From Euclidia mi (lineage: Eukaryota > Arthropoda > Insecta > Lepidoptera > Erebidae), in assembly GCA_944739405.2 (NCBI GenBank), contig OX123190.2, forward strand, positions 22,852,807 to 22,916,806: a stretch of 64,000 nucleotides of DNA. Direction: 5' to 3'. A program made the position numbers and the translations under genes. The notes beneath the pieces were generated by a model that did no database searches, was not told the origin of the DNA, and saw only the letters and a list, made by a program, of their open reading frames with translations. This document shows positions 31,604 to 42,539 of the stretch, one piece after another (position 1 is the stretch's first letter; the number at the start of each line of letters is the position of its first letter).

Positions 31604-32968
31604 AATTTTTATTACTTAGTAATATAATAACCAATGTTACTTCTAGATAAAGTAGCTTTCTAAAAGTGAATAATAGGATTATTAATTGCCGATATTAACA
31701 GCTACAACCAAAAAATGTTTCGAAAAATTCTAGTACCTTCAAACTTTCAGAAAATAATAATTAAATTGCAAAAGTAACACTGCAAAATTAAACGCACGCA
31801 ACAAAATGATCCACTAAAAGTGCAAGCTTCTACGAAAGACTAACTACCACGAAACTAACACGTTGATGTACTAGAGCGCACGCAAACTTTTTCTAATTTG
31901 TATAGATGTTATCTGTAAACGAGAATTAAAGTGTAGTCTCAAGGCACACAAAGAAACTTTGTCCCCAAGAATTTTAATGATCACGCCTTGCAATCGTACT
32001 AGCGTTTGTTGCAAAGAGTGCTTCATAAAACCCTGTTTTGTTTTTCTCTGTAAACCGGACAAACTTCCTTAAAAACAAGTCTTAACAAATCATAAGTTTT
32101 TGAACATTTCCTAGAGTCATTATAAAGAATAAATCTTTTTAAAGAGTCTTTATTGTATTTTAATTTTATTGCGGTTCGTCATGAAAAGAAAGAAAGTTAA
32201 TAAACGGCCTCCTTTATAGAGTTTAAGAATATTTTTCATGGTGTCGTTACACAGTCAATTATCTACTCTTGTGGTCAAGTGCTTGGAAGTAATTTCTAAG
32301 AGAGTAGGGCTTGGGAGTGTTGAAAATGACTAAAGTGACTGAATTTGACTGAGTGTCATTTACGGTCAAATTGGTCAAAAACAGTCAAAAAAGGTCATTA
32401 ACAAAAACAAATTAACAAAGTAAAAAATGGTCAATTTTGGTAATTTTGATTTCACTAATATTTTAGTACTTTTTTAAGTATTTTCTAAGCTTTTGTGATT
32501 AACTTAATAAATAATTAATTGTGTACAGAGTTCTTAATTGAAACAAAAAATGGTTTATAATTGTTTATCGTAGTATTTAACATTTTACAATGTAGGTTTC
32601 TTTAAAAAAATATAATCATAGTGTTAATCATTTTACTAATTGTTTTCTAATTTTTATTAAAGTATTAAAGGATTTTGTTGGTCAAAAGTGTAATAACTAT
32701 TGTAAAAGTTACATCAAAGTGCGCCGAACTTAGTGCTCTAAAAGCTTATATATTTTGTTTTGTGAAGTGTCGATTATTGGACGCAAAATAAGCAAAATAA
32801 ACATTAGAATAACTTGTAAACTGTGCAAGTGTTGACATTGACGAACAAAAGAAAGGTCATTACGCTACTAAATAAATAAGTGACGCAGCAGTGTTATTGG
32901 ATTTGCAACCTTATCATATATATTACAAGGTTCATTTTGCCTAGTCCAAATTTGTCGACGTTTATAAA
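31604..32968. other. AT-rich DNA with a TGAC/GTCA cluster
   Basis: The part just before 32969 is probably the 5' UTR of the following LINE, but its start could not be placed. Between 32325 and 32400 the word TGAC or its complement GTCA occurs about nine times, TGAC in the first half and GTCA in the second. No coding signal. Confidence 0.4.
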
Positions 32969-33790
32969 ATGGATAATGATGACCCGAAGTTGTCTTCCCC
33001 ATTGAAAACAAATCCGAAAGCTCGCCAACCGGCTCGTAAAACAACTAAAAAGGATGAATCAGAGCTTTTGACACCCGAAAAGGTACGCAACATCATTAAA
33101 GAAGAGATTAGAGAAGCAATGTCTAGCATTGGTACGGCCCTAGCTGACTTAAAATTAGAAGTTTCTGGCTTACAAGATGCAGTAAGATTTGTTACTGACA
33201 ACTATGAACAGGTAACGCAACGAATTGAGAAGATGGAGTTACAACAAAAGACTATATCGGAATTAGAATCGAATATTTGCGAACTTAAAAATGAAATTCG
33301 GGTCATAAAACAGGGTATTCAAAAGCAGGAACAGTGGGGTCGTCGTTCAAACGTTGAAATCGTTGGACTTCCCGAACGCGCTAATGAAAACCTTATCGAA
33401 ATTGTGTCGCAACTAGCTAAGCAAAGGAACTGCACTTTAAATCCAGACACTGACATTGACTTTTTAACGCGAGTGGCCCACAAGAGAAAGGATCAAAAGA
33501 AACCCAAACCAGTTATTGTACGATTCTTGGCGAGATACAAAAAGGACAACTTTTTAGCAAGATTGAGAGAAATTAAGGACTTCAAGGCGAGTGATATAGG
33601 ATTTACCGGTACCTCGTCTAGGCTTTTTTTCAATTAACATCTCTCCGTCACCAACAAAATACTCCTCAGTGAAGCTAAGAGGATTGCCAATGAAAAACAC
33701 TATAAGTACGTTTGGGTAAAAAATCAGACTATATTGATTCGTAAAAATGACTCCAGTAACGCAATACTTATTACGTCAGATACTGATTAA
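32969..33790 (+). pseudogene. LINE ORF1 protein (Baculo_FP-type nucleic acid-binding)
   Basis: First ORF of a Jockey-superfamily LINE; such proteins bind element RNA. From ATG 32969 there is a basic N-terminus, a heptad-rich segment of coiled-coil character (about residues 40-115, VTQRIEKMELQQKTISELES) and a domain starting QWGRRSNVEIVGLPE, with VIVRFLARYKKDNFLAR, like the FP-type domain in insect LINE ORF1 proteins. A TAA at 33635-33637 interrupts the frame, but the same frame continues without other stops to TAA 33788-33790. The stop looks like a single-base change. Confidence 0.7.
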
Positions 33791-34153
33791 AAAAAAAATT
33801 ATGAGAATTGTTTTACGTAGTCAGTTTTTCATCCCTTGTAAGTTTAATTTAAATACACTAGTAAATATTACTATTATATCGTTAAAAACAACTTCTAAAA
33901 TCAAATATTGTGTAACCGTTAATTATTTTTTCCACGTTAATAACAACATGTACAGAAGGGTGAATATATCAATAATAATGGTGAGTGTTTTGCTTTGGAA
34001 AAGACATCTTGGGTATTACACTTTTTTGAATTACTTGAACTCGAGAACGGAATTCAGGTTTGGCATATTTATTACATCTTGTTTTAATTTTCTGAAATGT
34101 CTTCATTGGGGGACGGCTGCTAAAATTGTATGTTTTAAGTTCGGTTTGATACA

Positions 34154-35308
34154 ATGGGCACTGAGTTAAACATATACTATCAAAATGTACGAGGATTGCG
34201 CACAAAGACTAGTATATTTTGTAACAACCTATTAACATCTTCTTATGATATAATTTGTCTCAGTGAAACCTGGCTGCTGCCTGGAGTCTATAATACCGAA
34301 TTATTTGACAATAGATACAACGTTTATAGGTGTGATCGTGACTATACATGTCGTTGTGACAGTAGAGGGGGTGGGGTTCTTATTGCAGCTAAAAAAGGTA
34401 TCATTGTTGAAAATCACAAATTATCGTATTCAAATGATACAAATACAGCCGATATACTATCATTATGCATACGTCTAAACAAAAAGTCACAGCAAATTAT
34501 ACTTAGACTATATTGTTGCTATTTCCCCCAGTGTAGTTCTCATCATAATGAATTGGTCGAGTTATTTGACAAAGTTTCGCAATGTATTCTAGAGAATCCT
34601 TCAGATTATTTATTATTATTGGGCGACTTTAATATTAGGGAAGCGCATTGGTCTTCCGTAGGAGGGGAGGCTCGGGCTTTTTTAAATGCAACCAGTCATA
34701 ATAGTCTCACGGAAGCATTATCTAACTTTCTGTCCTTTAATAATCTTGGGCAATATAACCTTGTACCGAATAAGAACAATAGAGAACTGGACATAGTTAT
34801 ATGTAGCTATGACTGCCAGGTGCAAAAAGCCGACTTCCCCCTCGTCCCAGAGGATGACCATCACCCAGCCCTCGAAATTTGTTTAATTAATTTTCATCTG
34901 CGAACTTTACGTTCACCGCCTCGTACTTTTCGTCATTTTGCTATTGCTGATTACGATCAAATTAATTTTGCATTGGCTCAGCAAGACTGGAGCAATATTA
35001 TAAATGATAAACAAAGTATTGATGAGTCATTGTCGATTTTTTATAACATTATCAATCAATTAATCTGTGAATATATTTTTTGGAAATTTGTGAAATCAAA
35101 GAAGGTATCAGATATCATACCGGATAGTTTGTTCTTAGGCAGCGTTACCTCGTGTGATGGAAATAAAATTAGTAACCTTTTTAATACCCATTTTCACTCT
35201 GTTTTTGAAAACCATCATAATACATCTCCTTTCTCACCGCATGAGCCTACTAGAAGTTCAAACACAGTAAATCTGAGTAGCATACACATCCAGTTCAATA
35301 CTGAATAA
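34154..35308 (+). pseudogene. LINE ORF2, endonuclease part
   Basis: Begins with an apurinic-type endonuclease that nicks the target for reverse transcription. Motifs in order: YQNVRGL, LSETWL, SRGGGVLIA, LLGDFNIREAHW and, near residue 240, EDDHHPALE with the catalytic aspartate-histidine region. The linker that follows (about residues 270-384) looks shortened, and the frame ends at 35306-35308 by a shift; the RT continues in the next frame. ATG 34154 directly precedes the endonuclease fold, so the start is well supported. Confidence 0.8.
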
Positions 35309-35951
35309 GGGCGCCGGTCCTGATGGTGTTCCGCCGCTATTTTTAAAGAGGTATCATAAAAATATTGCTGTTCCCCTTTATATGCTATTTAATAAATCTT
35401 TACGAACAGGTATTATGCCCTTAATGTGGAAACAATGTTACGTTGTACCTATTTTTAAAAGTGGAGACAAGCATGACATTACGAATTATCGCCCTATTTC
35501 TAAACTAAGTACTATACCAAAGCTTTTTGAGCATATTATTATTAGCGACATGATATCTTCAGTGATAAGGCCTAACATAATAATAGAACAACATGGATTC
35601 GTTCGTGGCAAATCAACTGAAACAAACCTATGCGAATTCGTGGATTATTTAGCTACAGCTATGGATAATGGACATCAGGTGGATGTCGTGTATACCGATT
35701 ATTCCAAAGCCTTCTATAAAATATCTCATAAAATACTTATAAATAAGCTGAGGAACATCGGTATACATGGCGACTTACTCAGATGGCTAGAATCCTACTT
35801 GAGACAACGTAGTCAAGCTGTTACAGTTAAAGGGTTCTGTTCTTCGTTTATACCAATTTCTTCAGGCGTCCCCCAAGGCTCGCATCTTGGAACTCTTTTG
35901 TTTAATGTGTATTTGAATGATATTTTTGAAGTTTTTAATAAATCTAAAGGG
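35308..35951 (+). pseudogene. LINE ORF2, first half of the reverse transcriptase
   Basis: Opens in a new frame with KGAGPDGVPPLF and contains YVVPIFKSGDKHDITNYRP, EQHGFVRGKSTETNL, motif A with VVYTDYSKAFYKISH and motif B SSGVPQGSHLGTLLFN. It stops being LINE sequence at about 35951, just before the YADD box, where an inverted-repeat element has inserted. The YADD box resumes at 37269. Confidence 0.8.
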
Positions 35952-37268
35952 TCACGGTCAAAATGGGCGTAAAACCAACAGATTTAAAATATATTTTATG
36001 TGAAAGCTAATGACCATTACTTAATTTTATACTATGACGGCAATCACCCAAACAACCGGTGAGCAGAGATATTCAGTGATGTTCAAACGTATTTTTTATA
36101 GAATCCAAAACAATCGCTAATACAACGGAGATAACACGACACGATGTTGTGCAGTGCTAGGCCAATGAAACCAATCTATTGGTTGGTAACATAACGGAAT
36201 TACTACATTCCATCCCTTTCTAACTTCTCTCTTACTCAGGCGCCGACCAAAATACAAGCGTGCGGACAGGCCGGGCAATGCGCGTCAGTCGTTATTCATA
36301 TTTAATTGAATTATATAGAGAGGAGTCATTAAATGATTTAAGGCGAGGACGTATGGGAATTGGGCGTCATTACTGGTAAATTAAAACCGTTTTTCTCCGT
36401 AATTGTTATAGAAAAAAATCCAAAAAAATATGTCTTAATCTACATCATATAAAGCATTTTCTCTTCGGTACCAAATCCTAAAAAAAGTATTTTAAATATC
36501 TGAATAAAATATGCAAAGTAACCTCTATTTTTGTAGTTATTACCTTTTTTCTTCTAATCTATCAATCATAAGATTGTTTAAATTGAATCAGCCTCTTATA
36601 TTAGGACACCAAGGGAACCTTCAGCTTATTTTTGCAAATAACTTTACTTATTATTTTCTAAGGATTCTTTACGTCATCGATACTCGCAAATCGCGCGTGG
36701 ACAACTAACCAGTAGTACGAGCAAGGTCAACGGCATATATCCACCTCTTAAACAGATGTAATATTCTGCAAACTAATGTGTAGTTTCTTCGAATTAAAAG
36801 TCAACAGTCGTGGCATGTCAGATCGCGCACATATAATACTTACATTTTGATCGATAGGGTCCCTATCGATCAAAATGTAAGTATTATATAAGGTAGAAAT
36901 GCGATAGTTGAGCATTACTGTACTTGCTTAACAGGCAGAAGAACAGTAGGCTGTGCCCACATAGTTTCAGTTTTGTGGTTTTTAGGGTAACGACTTCAGG
37001 AGCCTTTCATTGCACCCGCAGAACATTCATTAGATGTTATAGTTGATGATAACCATTGATATTTAAATAAAAGGTATCATTATATAGTAGTTTTTAACGA
37101 ATATGTGTGTTTTATTTAACCAATCTTTGGGATTTTTTTGCAGTGATACCCGGTCGGTATTGGGGTTAACAAGTATATAGGGGGTATTTAGAAGTACAAT
37201 AAAGTAAATTACAACACATTTTATTTCTGTTGGTTTTACGCCCAGCTCTCATACAAAAATGCCCATGA
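35951..37268. mobile_element. Inverted-repeat DNA element inserted in the LINE
   Basis: About 1.3 kb between the RT motifs B and C. GGGCGTAAAACCAACAGA (35965-35982) is exactly inverted at 37226-37243. Outside these, the short flanks (GTCACGGTCAAAAT on the left, AGCTCTCATACAAAAATGC on the right) pair only loosely, so the exact ends and target duplication are unresolved. It has no credible ORF and includes the palindrome at 36831-36889. It is a non-autonomous DNA transposon of unknown superfamily. Confidence 0.7.
36831..36889. repeat. 59-bp palindrome with one-base centre
   Basis: Positions 36831-36859 are the exact complement of 36861-36889, with T36860 in the middle. The arm contains ACTTACATTTTGATCGATAG. 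It lies in the middle of the inserted element and could form a strong hairpin. Confidence 0.9.
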
Positions 37269-38105
37269 TCCTTTATCCTTTATGCAGATGACAAGAAAAT
37301 TTACAAAATCATAACGAATTTAAACGATTGTCTTGAACTACAAGCTGATATAAACAGATTATGTGACTATTGCAATCATAATTCCTTGTTTTTAAACATA
37401 AACAAGTGCAGTATTATTACATTTACAAGAAAGAAAAATCCGATATTATATCAATATAAGATGAATAATGTAGTTTTAACTAGAGTATCGGAGACGCGCG
37501 ACCTTGGGATTCAAATGGACGACAAGCTTTTATTTGATACTCATATTAACAATATAACTAACAAAGCGTTCCGCATGCTGGGCTTTATATTAAGAATAGG
37601 TAAGGATTTCAATAATCTGACAACACTTTTACTCCTATATAAATCATTAGTTAGGCCTTTAGTAGAATACGCTTCAGTAGTGTGGAATCCGCAATATGAT
37701 AAATATAAAAACCAAATCCAAAAATCACAAGATAGATTTGTTAAATATGTGCAATGGCGTTTTAACTTCAGTCCTGAAAAAGCACCAAGCCTTCAGTCTT
37801 TAGAGGATCGGCGAGCTGAACGTGACCTAATATTTTTATATAAGATTCTTAGAGGTCAGTCTGTCTCCCCTTACCTCCTAAACAAGATAAGTATTAGATG
37901 CCCTCGCCCAAATACCCGTAAAAGATCTCTTTTCCACGTAAATTTTTCAAGAACCAACTATGATAAAAATGTTTTCGTTAAAAGATCGTGTCATACTTAT
38001 AATAAACAAATTTGTTATTCACCTAGCAATGACATAGATATATTTCACCTTTCTTTGCCCAAATTAAAATTTTGTGTTAAAAATACTTTTGACTCTAAGC
38101 CCTAA
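37269..38105 (+). pseudogene. LINE ORF2, second half of the reverse transcriptase
   Basis: Resumes with the catalytic box SFILYADDKKIYK (from 37269), followed by NINKCSIITFTRKK, the thumb region with LLYKSLVRPLVEYASVVWNP and the C-terminus, ending with a stop at 38103-38105. No break is visible in this part. It belongs to the same LINE as 34154-35951; the frame is the one used at 35308. Confidence 0.8.
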
Positions 38106-38243
38106 GCACAACCCTAAGTCTATGTAACAATACTATAATAATATCACGTTTGCTATTGTTTACCAATCTGAGGAAACTATTTAGGATAATGTTTTAGACT
38201 TATGTTATAACTTAATTATGTAATTATATCTGTTTGTTTCCCT

Positions 38244-38273
38244 ATAAATAAATAAATAAAAAAATAAATAAAT
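38244..38273 (+). repeat. (ATAA)n/(AAATA)n tail of the LINE
   Basis: A 30-bp A-rich tract built of ATAA and AAATAA words follows the ORF2 stop by about 140 bp. It marks the 3' end of the LINE; hAT coding sequence starts almost immediately after it. Confidence 0.7.
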
Positions 38274-38280
38274 CATTTTC

Positions 38281-39087
38281 CTCATCATTATGAGCAATGA
38301 TGTCTTGTGCGTGGTTCGAGGCGTCTATGAATGCAATGTTTTAATATTCCTCTTCTTCCGAGTCTGAGCTCAAATTACACATTGCAGGAGCACGTTTATT
38401 TTCCGCAAAAAGACGGAGGTTTGACCTGACGAAAACAAGTTCTTCCACCCTTTGGCCTTTGACAGGGGCCCATATGGTTTCTGATTATCCATAGTAAGCA
38501 CTTTTTGTTTGAAAATGAGCCACATTGGCCATAACTTTGTCTATTGGAAGGTCTTAAAAAGCAGCTGCCTGAGAAATGAATATCATCGTTAAAGGGATAT
38601 CACTGGGTTGTAGACTTTGACCCCTATATCGTGGATCTAAAGCATTTGCTGCCAAATGTACGGCCTTGATACAGAAGTCTCTTCGCTTTTCTATGGCTGA
38701 TATGATGTATTCTCTTTTTGTTTCATCTACTCCCAAGTGCGATTCGACTTCTTGAGACAACGTCTGTAATAGCTTTTTAAATATTTCAGGTACATCTGAC
38801 AAAATATAGTTATCTGATTCAAATAGTAAGAGCTTTTTGCTGATGGGATCTAGTATCTTTAAAATGTCCTGTATTAAAATCCAATTAGATATATTCAATA
38901 TTATATCTTCCAAAGCTCTTTCTAGATTCAAATTGTGGTCGATAGCCAAGAGTTTTAAGGCTTCTCTGTTTGCCAGATATGACTTTAAGGTTATCACATT
39001 ACCGCTCCATCTCGGTATACTGGGAACTTTTAATATGTTAACCGTGCGGTTGTATTTGGCTTTTTGTACCCCCCCGTTTATGTTCCC
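38281..39087 (-). pseudogene. hAT transposase fragment
   Basis: The minus-strand frame is open from 39087 and carries IPRWSGN, a common hAT word, then VITLKSYLANREALKLLA, LFESDNYILSDVPEIFKK and LAANALDPRYRG. It is interrupted by a stop after ISQAAAF (38554-38556), continues with DLPIDKVMANVAHFQTKSA, has another stop, and then reads WAPVKGQRVEELVFVRSNLR and an acidic SSDSEEEEY stretch. These are central and C-terminal hAT transposase features. The end of the protein is cut off at the LINE tail, so the LINE probably inserted into this copy. Confidence 0.7.
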
Positions 39088-39090
39088 TTA

Positions 39091-40235
39091 AATTATCCTA
39101 AAATTGTCACGATAGTTAGTGGAGTTGGCCTACAGGGAAAACCACGGTAAAAAAAACGCGCCGAGTACACTACCTTACAGGTGGCGTAGAAATGTATGCA
39201 TGTAGTGTATGATGTGACTCTTAGAATCGCGATATCTCAGGAAACGTAACTCTTAGGAAAAACCATTAACACCATTTTTGTAGAAAATTTTAAGATTTAC
39301 AACTTTGGTTCAGGTTTTATTTTGATAAAACTTGCCGTTTTCGAGAAAAATCCAAAAATCCTCAAATTTTGACGTTTGACCCCAAATTACTTTTGTAGCA
39401 CACAGGATTGATGGGGACTTTTAAGACTTTATTTGTAATGGTAAACCCTAACTCTCCACCAATATTTGGCTCTCCGGCAATTTTTGTTATTTGACTACTA
39501 TTTTTATGTTTAAATTGACCGGACTAAATTGAGTAGTTTCATACACGCGTGACGCAACCATACGGCAAACCGGTCCAAGGTAAACTAAGCGCAAGACGGC
39601 GTTACACCCCTGTGCTCTATTTCTTTCCCCGCGCGCTCACGTGCGTCGCGCGCGCCGACTTTGATGCGGCTTTTTCTCTGATGATATAATCTTATTATAA
39701 TTTTATTGCTTTAAACGAGCAATTCTTGTATATATACACCGCTATATACACCACTATTTTTTAATTAGTACAAAACCTTTAAGGACATATTAGCGAAGAC
39801 ATTATTATCATATATGTGACGTAAAAATTTCATAATATCTATACATAACAAAGTTATAATCATTTGTTTTTTGTAGAAAATCTCACCTAAATCATAGACA
39901 TATTTTACAATCCATTCACTACTTCATTGATAGTACTTCTTTTCCGTCCTACGCATACGCATTCTTTCCGTCGCACTTATAATGTAGGTAACCTTAGACA
40001 ATAAAATGAAGCAAAATAATAAGTGTAGGTAGTTACTTTTTAATTTTCTAAATTCTACCCTCTCCTTCATACTTCATCCGGGCTTAGGACCGGCAAAATT
40101 TACAGTTTTACAAGTAATCAAATACGGAGGTATGTAATAAGAAAGCAAACAAATATCAAAATAAAAGAAGGTATTCTGTAATAAAAGAAAATAGTAATTT
40201 TGGCGTATTTATGAAGTTAGAATCACCTGCTATTT
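39091..40235. other. No recognised gene
   Basis: AT-rich spacer, possibly the rest of the hAT copy at first. Near 39447 TGGTAAACCCTAACTCTCCA, then CCAATATTTGGC, faintly resembles the GGGTAAAC...TTGGCACC ends at 9906 and 16761. Confidence 0.4.
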
Positions 40236-40310
40236 ACAAATATACGTCCACTGATGGACATAGGCCTCCCTCAAGGTTTTCCACACAGTCCGATTTTGAG
40301 TCGCCCGCAT
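40236..40310 (+). repeat. Lepidopteran dispersed repeat fragment
   Basis: Contains CCACTGATGGACATAGGCCT, then CCCTCAAGG and CCACAC, a word set common in lepidopteran interspersed repeats. Short and without termini. Confidence 0.5.
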
Positions 40311-40336
40311 CAAATTATTATTTACTTAAGTAGGTA

Positions 40337-40965
40337 TTATTTAGTATCTTCTTGGGTTTACGCGAATGTTGAAATTAAACTACAGTTTACGGATTTTATC
40401 GCGATGTATTGGTTTCACTAAGTTATTATATTTGAAACGAATGATCTAGAAACTACATTTTTAATTTATTACTAGCCGACGTTTCGAATTCTTTACAGGA
40501 TTCATGTTCACGGCAGACTGAGGTAATATTTGTCTTTTTCTTGAATGTATAAGTTTTCTCAAAGTACCCGAACATTTTTCAACTACTGGTGTTACCATTT
40601 ACGCAGAATGAGCTCACAGTGTCCTTAGGTCTTCTGGTGACTTTGTCCTTTTTGGGTTTCATTAGCCTTATGACTGGGTCCCAAGCTGGAGGAACATTCC
40701 AACCATTTTCCCTATTGAAATTAGGGTGTTTTTTAAGGGTGCATATGGTTCCCACCAAGAACTTAGGGTCCCAAGCCAACCTCACCTGCAAGTGGTGCAC
40801 CTGCCGATCAACGGACGAGGCTCTGGCAAACAAAATGTCCCAATAAGCGGCAATAGGCTCGCCACCATTAATACGTGGGATCAAAACACTGGCGAAAAGT
40901 AGGCGTTTAATATGCCTCTGCCTACCCCTTCGGGGAAACAGGCGTGAGTCTATGTATGTATGTAT
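40337..40965 (+). mobile_element. RTE-tailed non-autonomous retroelement
   Basis: A 630-bp unit starting AGTATCTTCTTGGGTTTACG and ending CTCTGCCTACCCCTTCGGGG, then ACAGGCGTGAGTC and (TATG)n. The end matches the 3' end of the RTE-like LINE at 1680-1735, so it probably uses that LINE's machinery. Its first half is the unit duplicated head to head at 21710-22291; its last part is the fragment at 11345-11570. A minus-strand ORF (40884-40579) with QVHHLQVRLAWDPKFLVG is present in related form at 11419-11643; it may be chance or a decayed gene. Confidence 0.7.
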
Positions 40966-41283
40966 GTGTTTTTTAATTAATTTAATTAAATTTGTCCTTT
41001 TTTAATTAATTTAATTAATTAAAATGTATTAATTAATTTAAATTAATATATGGGCGGTAGGTGTCAAAAAGTTAACAGCTGATAAAAAATATCAATTTTT
41101 TATTTAATTAATTTAAAGCATAAAAGAGCATTTTTACTATTGTTTTATCATAAAATACAGTACTTACATGACAGTATTGTATATGTAATAAGCATCTTAT
41201 AAATTCCACCACCTGCCAGCACTTCACATACTTATTCACACTTCCAATCTCAAAACATATTGAAGAATCCTTGAAAAACAACA
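40966..41283. other. Very AT-rich TTAATTAA tract and spacer
   Basis: From 40972 to 41045 the sequence is built of TTAATTAATTTAATTAA words, which are self-complementary. The remainder up to 41283 is probably the 5' UTR of the following LINE, whose start I cannot place. Confidence 0.5.
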
Positions 41284-42024
41284 ATGGCACAGCTTGCTGA
41301 TATCAAAATGGCTCAGAATAGTCTGGAGGAGTCCTTCTCAAGGAGAATGGCGGAGCTGGAGGCACAACTACAAGTTGCTGGTCCGGCAAAGGAAACGGAC
41401 GCGAAGGTAGCCGAGGAATTCCGTACCTTTAGAGAACTAATGTTCTCAATGCTCAGCCTCTTGCGCAAACAAGTCAACGAATGTTGCCATAGCATTGATG
41501 CTATAGAGACTAGGCACAGGCGCAAGGCTCTTATATTTCACGGGGTTCCAGAGGACGAGAAAGAGGACTGCAGGGTTTCGGTTCTGAATATTGTTCACCG
41601 TCTAGCACTTCCCACTGTGGCGGCACCGGACATCAATGTTTGCCATAGAATTGGATCGCTCAAGAAGGATCACCGACGACCAATATTAGCCTGGTTTACC
41701 AGCGGAGATGTCAGAGCAGCTGTTTGGAAGGCCAAGACCAAACTCAAGGGGACGGCTATTTCGGTCAAGGACTTCCTGACGAAACCACGGCAGGCAATCT
41801 TCATGAAGGCCCGTCAACACTTTGGGATGCGGGCGTGTTGGACACAGGACGGCGTTATCGTGGTCAAGGCATCCGATGGTAGCCGCCTTAAGATAACCAC
41901 TACGGAGCAGTTAAACTCCGTGATGCTGAAGCACTCCGGGGCTGCAAGCAGTTCATCATCGGCGAGCAAGAGCGACTCTGCGAGTGCTGGTACGTCCAAC
42001 ACAAGCGCAAAACCGCGTAAATAA
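41284..42024 (+). CDS. LINE ORF1 protein, L1-ORF1-like
   Basis: Intact 246-codon ORF1 of a second Jockey-superfamily LINE. Residues about 1-85 are helical and coiled-coil-like (EESFSRRMAELEAQLQ); a central fold starts RRKALIFHGVPEDEKEDC with VCHRIG and ILAWFTSGDVRAAVW, like the RNA-binding core of L1-type ORF1 proteins; the end is a serine-rich tail (SSSSSASKSDSAS). No zinc knuckle is seen. A reading frame at 42463 and ORF2 follow after about 440-570 bp. Open throughout, so this copy may be recent. Confidence 0.7.
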   Translation: MAQLADIKMAQNSLEESFSRRMAELEAQLQVAGPAKETDAKVAEEFRTFRELMFSMLSLLRKQVNECCHSIDAIETRHRRKALIFHGVPEDEKEDCRVSVLNIVHRLALPTVAAPDINVCHRIGSLKKDHRRPILAWFTSGDVRAAVWKAKTKLKGTAISVKDFLTKPRQAIFMKARQHFGMRACWTQDGVIVVKASDGSRLKITTTEQLNSVMLKHSGAASSSSSASKSDSASAGTSNTSAKPRK

Positions 42025-42539
42025 TGAATTTGCCTAGTTACGTCCTTGTTTAATGTGTAAATGATAGTCACATTAATTTACGCGTGTTTTCTTCCATAGA
42101 TTTAACATTTTCTTTTTGTTTGTATACATATTAGCCGCCGTTTACCCACACTTATAATTTGTTAATCAATTTTGGTTTGATAATTTTATTTACTCCGATG
42201 AACTGACAAGATTAACATGACAAGTCTGACAACAGCTGTCAATAGTGTCAATGCGATGCGTTCGGAAACGTTTTATTGTTACTTTTGTTCAAGGAGCTTT
42301 TGTTATTTAGTTTACTTTACGTGAGCTGGCGGGTGGTGCAGAGATGTGTAGTTCACTTGTTAATTAGAATTACTTTTTTACTTCTTCCTGTTATATTCTT
42401 GATAATTAGGTATATATTATTAAGTATATTAGTATTATTTTATATATTTTATATTTTATTCAATGGATTATTCTTCGGATGACGATGCATATCTGTCTGC
42501 CAATGAATTAACTGACAATGATAGTTTTTGTTCCACTGA

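Noticed and set aside
33747..34169. ORF between LINE ORF1 and ORF2
   Set aside because: It overlaps both the end of the ORF1 frame and the start of ORF2 and is rich in I, N, F and K as expected from AT-rich spacer.
40579..40884. Minus-strand protein in the 40337 element
   Set aside because: A related frame exists at 11419-11643, but the conservation can come from the repeat itself. Too little evidence to call a gene.
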